Below are positions 6,686-13,792 of a stretch of DNA of 13,792 bases, piece by piece. The stretch covers positions 1 through 13,792 of the forward strand of contig RKRS01000270.1 of NCBI GenBank assembly GCA_007571275.1, given 5' to 3'. The stretch is from Dehalococcoidia bacterium (GTDB lineage: Bacteria; Chloroflexota; Dehalococcoidia; Bin125). The position numbers and the translations under genes were made by a program. Within the stretch, counting starts at the first letter, position 1. Every line of letters begins with the position of its first letter. A model generated the notes under the pieces. It had not been told where the DNA came from. It made no database searches and saw nothing but the letters and a program-made list of their open reading frames with translations.

Positions 6686-6700
6686 GCCTGCTCGGCAGGC
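6686..6700. promoter_or_regulatory. Inverted repeat in the PBP/acyl-CoA dehydrogenase divergent gap
   Basis: GCCTGC and GCAGGC flank TCG in the 122-bp gap between two divergent genes (6633-6754). It could be a regulator site shared by both promoters. A TAGACT hexamer (6703-6708) and a TTGAAA hexamer (6708-6713) lie beside it, but neither has a well-spaced partner box, so I call no promoter. Six-base arms can arise by chance in DNA this GC-rich. Confidence 0.25.
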
Positions 6701-6754
6701 GCTAGACTTGAAATGTTCCAGTACCGCGTCTGTGTCGCAGAGGGGATTCGCCAG

Positions 6755-7930
<1,176 letters not shown>

Positions 7931-7957
7931 CTCGCCGTCCAACGCAGTCAACCGCAC

Positions 7958-7975
7958 CGGGCGCCGACGCGCCCG
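7958..7975. repeat. Short hairpin before the terminator
   Basis: CGGGCGC and GCGCCCG form a 7-bp stem with a CGAC loop, 28 nt after the acyl-CoA dehydrogenase stop and 10 nt before a larger hairpin. It may help stabilise the 3' end of the transcript. Alone it is too short to call a terminator. Confidence 0.4.
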
Positions 7976-7985
7976 AGCGACCATC

Positions 7986-8019
7986 AACACCGCCCCGTCG
8001 CTGACGGCGGGGCGGTGTT
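7986..8019 (+). terminator. Terminator-like hairpin after the acyl-CoA dehydrogenase
   Basis: AACACCGCCCC (7986-7996) pairs perfectly with GGGGCGGTGTT (8009-8019). Pairing continues inward for four more pairs, one a G-T wobble, to a CTGA loop, giving a 15-bp stem. It lies 55 bp after the stop codon. The following bases (CGTTCATG) hold only a few T residues, so it is not a classical intrinsic terminator. Stem strength and position still make transcript 3'-end formation its most likely role. It could act in either direction, but the nearest gene downstream is on the same strand. Confidence 0.72.
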
Positions 8020-8157
8020 CGTTCATGTCGGTAAATCCTGTAACGCCACTGCGCAGATCGCGCTCCACAGCATCGGGAACAAACACGATCGTCAGGGCGT
8101 TTGTAAGAAACTGAGCAAGCCCGACGCCCAAGTCCCGCTCCAGCCGTGGAGACCGCT

Positions 8158-10266
8158 ATGAGTCAGCACTTCCCCGTTCATCGCCGATTCCCCTCGCTCG
8201 CAGGCATTCGTCCTCGTTGGCGACAGCTGATGGCTGGCGCCGCGCTGATCGCCGCCGCCTTCGCCTTGATCATTACGATCGATGGAGGTTCCGCGCAGGC
8301 CGCTCCGATCCGCAGCTTTGCCAGCTGCAGCGATCTGCTCGAGTACTACCGTCAACAAGCGCTCCAGTACGACGACGTGTATGGCTATGCGACATCTGAA
8401 GAGGATGAATGGACGGAGGAAGAGGTCGAAGAAGAAGCAATGGAAGAGGCGGAGGTGATGGAGGACGACGCTATGTCCGTCACGGTCGAGCGTCAGGAGT
8501 CCAGCGCGAGCAGTGCGCCCGCCGACGGCGGAGAAGTCTCCGAGACCGGCACCAACGTGCAAGTACGGGGTGTCGACGAGTCGGACATCGTCAAGACGGA
8601 TGGCCAGCGCGTCTACGTACTGCACCGCAATGCCCTGGAGATCGCCAACATCGTCGAGGGCGGGCCGGTGGAGTTTGTCGGCCAGATCAGTTTTGACGAT
8701 CACAGCTGGCGGCAGGAACTGCTAATCAGCGGTGGCAAGGCGTTGGTTGTGCGCCAGTTGGAGGATCGGGAAAGTCCAGCGCCCTTTGACCTGCCGGCGG
8801 GCGCAGCCGAGCTGCTCAACGACCGCGATCTCGCATGGATCGAGGAGGTCATGGAGCAACGCCGTGTCTGGCGCGCAACGACGCAGGTGTTGGAACTGGA
8901 CATCAGCGAGGCGTCGGCGCCGCAGATGCTGCGCACGCTGACGCTCGATGGCACGTTCGCCAGCGCTCGTCTGGTCGATGGCAACGCGCGAGTCATCTTC
9001 CACCACTACAGTTACCGCCCCCGGCTGTCCGAGCTTGACTGGCTAGGCGAGCGCTACGATCAGGACTTTCGTGCGCAGATCATCGCTGACGCTCAGCTCA
9101 GTACCTGGCATCCTCTCTATGGTCTGGAGGACTTCACGGTCTCTTCCATGTCGATCTCAGGGCGCTTCGATCAGGGTTACGCCGTGGCCTGTGATCGTAC
9201 TCATGCGACGGAGCGTCCCTGGCGTGCGGAGATGAGTTACCTGCTGACCTTCGACCTCGCCGCCGCCAGTGGTATCTCGGAGTGGGGTAGCGCGGCGGTC
9301 ATGGCCGACAGCGCCACCGTCTACGCCACGACCGACGCGCTCTACCTCGCCGCGCCCGACCAGCGCTGGAGCAACACCGATATCCACCGCTTCGACCTCA
9401 GCGATGCGTCCGCGCCTGTCTACGACGGTTCCGGCCAGGTAGCCGGGACGCTGCTCTCGCAGTGGGCGCTCTCTGAGCACGACGGCTACCTGCGCATCGC
9501 CACGACGCACCGCGACCGTTGGCCAACGGTCTCCAGTGTCTTCGTGCTCCAGCCAACCGCTGGCGTCGATGGCGGCCCGGGCGCGCTCGAGCAGGTTGGC
9601 TTCGTTTCCGGGCTGGGCGTGACGGAAGAGATTTATGCTGTCCGTTTCGCCGGTCCGCTTGGCTACGTCGTCACCTTCCGCCAGGTCGACCCGCTCTACG
9701 TGCTTGACCTCAGCGATCCGACCAACCCCCAATCTGTCGGCGAACTCAAGATTCCAGGCTTCAGCCGCTACCTGCATCCGATCGGTGATGGTCTGTTGCT
9801 GGGGGTCGGGCACGACGCGGATGAACGCACCGGTTGGCAGGAAAATCTACAGGTCTCGCTGTTTGATGTGAGTGACCCAACGGATCCGCAGCAAATCTCG
9901 GTTATCGATCTGGGCGAGGCGCACAGCCCGATCGAGTCGGACCACCGCGCCTTCCGCTACGCCGATGGCGTCGCCTGGATCCCGGCCGGACCCAGCGATT
10001 GGTATGGCGTCGGGTACGACGGCGCTTTCTTCGGTATCCGTGTGCATGAGGACATGCTCGTGCACGAGGCGACGCTCCGCCTGCGTGGTCGGGCGTCGCG
10101 GACGTTGCCGATTGGTGATCAGATCCACCTGTTGAGCGATCGGGAGATTCGCACCTACGCCCTGTCTGACTACAGCAACCTGGGCGGCGTCTGGCTTGGC
10201 GGTGGCGGCTGGGATCCAAGCTGGACGCCCAAGCAACCGTCGGCTTCGCCGGATACGTCTGAGTAA
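8158..10266 (+). CDS. Secreted beta-propeller domain protein (PF09826-like)
   Basis: This belongs to the family of exported proteins with a C-terminal beta-propeller distantly related to WD40 repeats; no function is established. It has 702 residues. A basic N-terminus (RRFPSL...RPRWRQ) leads into a hydrophobic helix at 24-41, with an AQA-A site near 46-49, so it is a signal peptide or anchor. A typical FASCSDLLEYYRQQAL block follows (54-69). A Glu/Asp/Met-rich run (80-104) precedes the family signature NVQVRGVDESDIVKTDGQ (133-150). Repeated strands of the pattern LDLSDPTNPQ and FDVSDPTDPQQIS form the propeller. The ATG at 8158 has GGAG (8148-8151) at 6-nt spacing; the in-frame GTG at 8146 overlaps this site and is less likely. 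It stands between two acyl-CoA genes, with a strong hairpin upstream, so its link to their metabolism is unproven. Confidence 0.88.
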   Translation: MSQHFPVHRRFPSLAGIRPRWRQLMAGAALIAAAFALIITIDGGSAQAAPIRSFASCSDLLEYYRQQALQYDDVYGYATSEEDEWTEEEVEEEAMEEAEVMEDDAMSVTVERQESSASSAPADGGEVSETGTNVQVRGVDESDIVKTDGQRVYVLHRNALEIANIVEGGPVEFVGQISFDDHSWRQELLISGGKALVVRQLEDRESPAPFDLPAGAAELLNDRDLAWIEEVMEQRRVWRATTQVLELDISEASAPQMLRTLTLDGTFASARLVDGNARVIFHHYSYRPRLSELDWLGERYDQDFRAQIIADAQLSTWHPLYGLEDFTVSSMSISGRFDQGYAVACDRTHATERPWRAEMSYLLTFDLAAASGISEWGSAAVMADSATVYATTDALYLAAPDQRWSNTDIHRFDLSDASAPVYDGSGQVAGTLLSQWALSEHDGYLRIATTHRDRWPTVSSVFVLQPTAGVDGGPGALEQVGFVSGLGVTEEIYAVRFAGPLGYVVTFRQVDPLYVLDLSDPTNPQSVGELKIPGFSRYLHPIGDGLLLGVGHDADERTGWQENLQVSLFDVSDPTDPQQISVIDLGEAHSPIESDHRAFRYADGVAWIPAGPSDWYGVGYDGAFFGIRVHEDMLVHEATLRLRGRASRTLPIGDQIHLLSDREIRTYALSDYSNLGGVWLGGGGWDPSWTPKQPSASPDTSE

Positions 10267-10303
10267 GCCGGTTCCGAGCAGGTCGGTGGTCGCTGGCGAC
10301 ACA

Positions 10304-10309
10304 TATACT
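10304..10309 (+). promoter_or_regulatory. Probable -10 box for the CoA-transferase gene
   Basis: TATACT matches 5 of 6 consensus bases in the 89-bp gap after the beta-propeller gene. Transcription would start near 10316, about 40 nt before the ATG. I see no good -35 box at 16-18 bp. Confidence 0.42.
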
Positions 10310-10355
10310 GCGGCCATCCGCGTTCATCCGAGCCTGACCCCTGGAAGCATTGACC

Positions 10356-12764
10356 ATGGCCCCACCGTTGACTGATACCCGCGTGCTCGACCTCTCATCC
10401 GGATCCGTCGGCGGGATTGCGACCATGGTGCTGGCCGACTTTGGGGCGGAAGTGGTCAAGGTCGAACCGCCCGGCGGCGACCCATGGCGCGATCTGGCCG
10501 CGGCGCCGATGTGGCTACGCGGCAAGCGTTCCATCGAGCTCGATCCCGACTCCGATCGCGACCGTCTGGCAGCGCTCATCCGCGAGGCTGATGTCGTCGT
10601 CTCCACCGATTCACCAGCGCAAGCTCAGGCGCGCCAGCTCGCCTACGCGGACATCCAGGCGCTGAACGACGCGGCGGTGTTCTGCTCGATCACCGGCTTC
10701 GGACCAACGGGCCCCTACGCCGAGTACCCCGCCTATGAGGGTGTGGTCTCGGCCAAATCGGGACGCATGCTCTCCTTCGCTGGCCAGCGGAAGCGAGAGG
10801 GACCAGGCTTCGCCGCCGTCCCCGTCGGATCGCACGGCGCGTCACAGGGCGCGGTACAGGGCATCCTCGCGGCGCTGATCGAGCGACAGCGCTGTGGACG
10901 CGGACAGATCGTCGAAACCTCGCTCCTGCAAGGCCTGCTGCCGTTCGATCTGTTGCAGTTACTGCTCACCCAGCTCGCGGAGCGCGAACCGCAGATCTAT
11001 CCGCAGCTGTTCAACATCGGCGGCGGGATGCCGACGCTCAACTATCACCCGGTGATGACCCATGACGGTCGCTGGATCCAGCTCGGCAACCTGCTCGAGC
11101 ACCTCTTCTATGCCTTCATGGACGCCGCCGACCTCACCCTGCTCTTCGCCGAAGAGCAGTGGCAGGGCGGCCAGGCGGAATGGACGCCAGCCGCGCTGGA
11201 AGAGATGCGCGACCGCATCCTCGAGCGCATGCAGGAGAAAACCTGCGACGAGTGGATGGACATCTTCCGCGCGCAGGGCAACGTCGCCGCTGAGCCATTC
11301 ACGCCCACCCACGACGCTGTCGATAACCCGGACATGGCCGCCAACGGCGACACGATCACCATTGACGATCCGCAGCTCGGCCCGGTCAAGCAGCTCGGTC
11401 CCATCGCGCATTTGCGTGAAACGCCCGCCGAGATCGCTCGACCGGCGCCTGCGGTCGGCGAGGCCAACGGCTTTCGCTGGACACAGCGGCATGGCGATGC
11501 GCCGATGATGACCGCGTCCAACGGGACGACGCCGTCGGGCAAGCCGCTCGACGGTTTCACCGTGCTCGAGTTCGCCACGATCATCGCCACTCCGATCGGC
11601 GTCTCCATGCTCGCCGACCTCGGCGCTCGCGTGATCAAGGTCGAACCGATCGGCGGCGACCCCTTCCGCGAGATGGGCGGCGGCCCTCTGCGCGGCCTGC
11701 TCGCTTCCAAAACCAACGCCGCCAAAGAGTCGATCTGTATCGATCTCAAGTCGCCCGATGGCCAGGCAATTGTCGCCGAACTGATCGCCCAGGCCGACGC
11801 CATCGTCCACAACTATCGGCCCGGCGTGCCTGAGCGGCTCGGTATCGGCTATGGGATCGCTCGAGCGATCAGGCCTGACATCGTTTGGGTTTCGGCCAAC
11901 GGATATGGTCCCGACTCGCCTGGCGCGCGCCGACCCTCCGCCCATCCGATCCCGGGCGCGGCCATCGGTGGAGCATCGTTTCAGGCTGGCTCGGCGATGC
12001 CGCCGCAAGGCTGCGAGACGATTGAGGAGATCCGCGAGGCCTCTCGCCAGCTGATGCGCGCCAACGAGGCCAACCCCGATCCGAACACCGGGGTGGTGGT
12101 CGCCTCAGCGACGCTGCTTGGCCTCTACGCGCAACAGCGCTACGGCGTGGGACAGGAAATCTACGTCAACATGCTCGCGGCCAACGCCTACGCCAACAGC
12201 GATGACTTCCTGCAGTACGAGGGAAAGCCGCCTCGTCGCCAGATCGACGCCGAGCTCTACGGCACGGCGCCGTGGTATCGCCTCTATGAAGCGTCGGATG
12301 GCTGGGTCTTCTTCGCCGCGCCGACCTGCGAGGAGTGGACCGCATTCTGCCAGGAGGCCGCGCCGCAGCTCGAGGACCTGAGCGCCGATGATGAAGCGGC
12401 GATGACCGCCGCCATCGCCCAGGTCTTCGCGCAAGCGCCCGCCGCCGAGTGGGAGCGACGACTGACCGCTGTCGGGGTCGGTTGCGTCCAGGCCGACGCC
12501 GCCAGCTGCGGCCAGTTCTTCGCCCACGATGAACACGTGCTGGCCAACGATTTTAGCCCCGTCGCGCCCCACCGACGTCTCGGCGCCGTCCGGCGTTGGG
12601 GCCCGCTGACCAAAATGGCCGGCGGCCGCGACGACTACGGCCCCGGCGTCCTGGCCGGCGCCGAGACGGACGACATCCTCGAAGAGATCGGCCGCAGCCA
12701 AGAAGAAATCGCCCACCTCCGAGCCAAGGGCATCGTCTGGTCGGAGGCAGTCACGCTGGAGTGA
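10356..12764 (+). CDS. Tandem CaiB/BaiF (family III) CoA-transferase fusion
   Basis: Family III CoA-transferases move CoA between carboxylic acids through an aspartyl-CoA intermediate. The 802 residues are twice the usual ~400 and contain two copies. Copy 1 (about 5-370) opens TRVLDLSSGSVGGIATMVLADFG with KVEPPGGDPWR. Copy 2 (about 398-790) opens DGFTVLEFATIIATPIGVSM with KVEPIGGDPFREM and VHNYRPGVPERLGIGY. Counting back from the shared GxGQ motif, the catalytic Asp position holds Asp575 in copy 2 (NPDPNTG) but Ser159 in copy 1 (VGSHGAS). Copy 1 may therefore be structural or regulatory. This alignment is by eye. The reading frame is unbroken, so it is a true fusion. The ATG at 10356 has GGAAG (10343-10347) 8 nt upstream; an in-frame TTG at 10350 is rejected. 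Substrates are unknown. The acyl-CoA dehydrogenase on the same strand suggests carboxylic-acid catabolism. Confidence 0.9.
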   Translation: MAPPLTDTRVLDLSSGSVGGIATMVLADFGAEVVKVEPPGGDPWRDLAAAPMWLRGKRSIELDPDSDRDRLAALIREADVVVSTDSPAQAQARQLAYADIQALNDAAVFCSITGFGPTGPYAEYPAYEGVVSAKSGRMLSFAGQRKREGPGFAAVPVGSHGASQGAVQGILAALIERQRCGRGQIVETSLLQGLLPFDLLQLLLTQLAEREPQIYPQLFNIGGGMPTLNYHPVMTHDGRWIQLGNLLEHLFYAFMDAADLTLLFAEEQWQGGQAEWTPAALEEMRDRILERMQEKTCDEWMDIFRAQGNVAAEPFTPTHDAVDNPDMAANGDTITIDDPQLGPVKQLGPIAHLRETPAEIARPAPAVGEANGFRWTQRHGDAPMMTASNGTTPSGKPLDGFTVLEFATIIATPIGVSMLADLGARVIKVEPIGGDPFREMGGGPLRGLLASKTNAAKESICIDLKSPDGQAIVAELIAQADAIVHNYRPGVPERLGIGYGIARAIRPDIVWVSANGYGPDSPGARRPSAHPIPGAAIGGASFQAGSAMPPQGCETIEEIREASRQLMRANEANPDPNTGVVVASATLLGLYAQQRYGVGQEIYVNMLAANAYANSDDFLQYEGKPPRRQIDAELYGTAPWYRLYEASDGWVFFAAPTCEEWTAFCQEAAPQLEDLSADDEAAMTAAIAQVFAQAPAAEWERRLTAVGVGCVQADAASCGQFFAHDEHVLANDFSPVAPHRRLGAVRRWGPLTKMAGGRDDYGPGVLAGAETDDILEEIGRSQEEIAHLRAKGIVWSEAVTLE

Positions 12765-12769
12765 CGGCG

Positions 12770-13792
12770 ATGGTCGATGCGTTCGGCGGACTGATTACGT
12801 GGTTGGTACTTATTGTATCGGGACTGGTAGTCCCGTTTGGTTATCTCCACCAGGCTGCATCGCACGCACATGAAGTCAGGCGCGATCTCGACGTATACGT
12901 CGGCCCGCAGATTGACTGGTCTAGCCATTGGAGTCTCTACCGTGGCGACACGGTGCAGGTTCACGCACGTACGAGCAACGGACAGACGAACGATGTATCG
13001 GCGCGCAACACATGGCTCGAAGTCTCACGCGGCGCCTGGCGCGGGTGGATCAGCGCCCGCGATCTGTATGTCTCTGAGGATCAGCTGTCACGGATTCCCG
13101 AATCGACAATGCCGCCGTTCACAGTCACGGCGGACGCCGCTGTCTTGGTTCGTGACGCCCCTGCCGAGACTGCTGCAACCGTGTTTGAAGCGCCGGCTGG
13201 CCTGCCACTCCGCGTAGTTGGTCGTAGTGACGATGGCGGCTGGATCGCCATTCGCAACCCCGAGCCGTTCGATGCCCGTCACGTCTCATCCCCGTCCAGA
13301 GGCTGGCTGCCGGCAGATGCCGTCACTCCTGCCTGGGGAAGGTTGCAAGACCTCCCGTATTACCTACCACGTGGCCTGGTAGTTGCATCGGTTGTAGGCC
13401 CGCGAGGATCAATTCGCCTCGTTCCCCATGCACTCTGGGACTCCTGGGCATGGGATACAAAGACTCCCTCACTCTGGTTCCACCGCATCGTCAACGATGT
13501 GGCTGACACCGACTGGCCATATGAACGACGCCTCAGCCGAAGGTGGTTCTGGAGCATTGACGATACGTTGATTCGCCAGGTTAATTACGAATTGCGGGGG
13601 ACGATTCTCCCTGCCCCGGTTGGCGGTTCGGTGCTCGTGCGCGACTACGGCAGCTATGAGAAACCTGCTGCTCCCGTCGTGATTCTCGAACCGGACGGCC
13701 GCATCTATCCGCTTGCCGATCAGCATGCGTTCATTGCCTCTGATGGCTACCACCCGTTCGCCGCAGACGCTCAGTGGTCGCCCGACGGACGC
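12770..13792 (+). CDS. Membrane-anchored SH3-like protein entering a beta-propeller (3' end beyond window)
   Basis: The frame is open to the right edge, giving 341 residues. Residues 8-26 (LITWLVLIVSGLVVPFGYL) form one membrane helix, so the rest is probably outside the cytoplasm. Two bacterial SH3-like segments follow. The first, at about 40-102, has DVYVGP, LYRGDTVQV and WRGWISARDLYV; the second, at about 117-186, has AAVLVRDAP, LPLRVVG and WLPADAV. A Trp-rich segment (222-262) of unknown fold comes next. The last residues, AQWSPDGR, are the start of a TolB/PD40-type propeller blade. The ATG at 12770 has GGAG at 12758-12761 overlapping the upstream stop. An in-frame GTG at 12761 would give a GTGA overlap instead. 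Coupling to the CoA-transferase is likely either way. Codons (GTA, ATT, TCA, CGT, ACA) are more mixed than in the neighbours. Function is unknown; such proteins often bind envelope polymers. Confidence 0.78.
   Translation, partial: MVDAFGGLITWLVLIVSGLVVPFGYLHQAASHAHEVRRDLDVYVGPQIDWSSHWSLYRGDTVQVHARTSNGQTNDVSARNTWLEVSRGAWRGWISARDLYVSEDQLSRIPESTMPPFTVTADAAVLVRDAPAETAATVFEAPAGLPLRVVGRSDDGGWIAIRNPEPFDARHVSSPSRGWLPADAVTPAWGRLQDLPYYLPRGLVVASVVGPRGSIRLVPHALWDSWAWDTKTPSLWFHRIVNDVADTDWPYERRLSRRWFWSIDDTLIRQVNYELRGTILPAPVGGSVLVRDYGSYEKPAAPVVILEPDGRIYPLADQHAFIASDGYHPFAADAQWSPDGR

Noticed and set aside
6254..6754. Upstream extension of the acyl-CoA dehydrogenase frame by about 167 residues
   Set aside because: The extension is antisense to the PBP gene, is Arg/Pro/Ala-rich with no domain, and the family N-terminus with a Shine-Dalgarno sits at 6755.
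10959..12008. 349-codon minus-strand open frame opposite the CoA-transferase
   Set aside because: Antisense shadow of a certain gene; no recognisable domain.
12105..12716. 203-codon minus-strand open frame opposite the second CoA-transferase domain
   Set aside because: Antisense shadow, no motif, no start signals.

Overview
The window is a high-GC bacterial chromosome segment, tightly packed and largely housekeeping or metabolic. The most likely source is a member of the Chloroflexota (Thermomicrobia/SAR202-like). This is inferred from the mix of a lipoprotein PBP with an NTF2-like domain, an HExxHxxGxxD mini-zincin, a PF09826-type secreted beta-propeller, CaiB/BaiF and acyl-CoA dehydrogenase genes, and start sites that look leaderless. 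No ribosomal RNA or other phylogenetic marker is present, so the assignment is tentative. I see no tRNA, rRNA, CRISPR array, transposase, integrase or phage gene.

Layout. Minus strand, 1-1691: scpB (running off the left edge) overlaps the end of an MtaB-type tRNA methylthiotransferase gene by 4 bp. Plus strand, 1762-3773: a 43-aa membrane micro-ORF; a roughly 180-bp cluster of palindromes resembling a REP-type intergenic repeat; a promoter with a good -35 box; an 87-aa zinc-ribbon protein; a 62-aa two-helix membrane protein with a GTG start and no Shine-Dalgarno; and a glycerate kinase. Minus strand, 3761-6632: a lipoprotein class B penicillin-binding protein followed 4 bp later by a mini-zincin metallopeptidase. 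The metallopeptidase meets the glycerate kinase tail to tail with a 13-bp overlap. Plus strand, 6755-13792: an acyl-CoA dehydrogenase closed by a strong terminator-like hairpin; a secreted beta-propeller protein; an 802-aa tandem CaiB/BaiF CoA-transferase fusion; and a membrane-anchored SH3-like protein that seems to enter a WD40/PD40-type propeller as it leaves the right edge.

Functional themes. The left part covers chromosome segregation and tRNA modification. The middle covers glycerate phosphorylation and peptidoglycan cross-linking. The right part combines acyl-CoA chemistry (dehydrogenase and CoA-transferase, consistent with fatty-acid or carboxylic-acid catabolism) with exported beta-propeller proteins of unknown role.

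The observations most worth a second look are: the tandem CoA-transferase whose N-terminal copy appears to lack the catalytic aspartate; the acidic Glu/Gln/Asp-rich insertion of about 55 residues just after the KSGT motif of the PBP; the multi-hairpin repeat next to a dyad-rich promoter and an undescribed zinc-ribbon ORF; and the right-edge SH3/propeller gene, whose codon use differs from its neighbours. I found no convincing new defence or mobile system.
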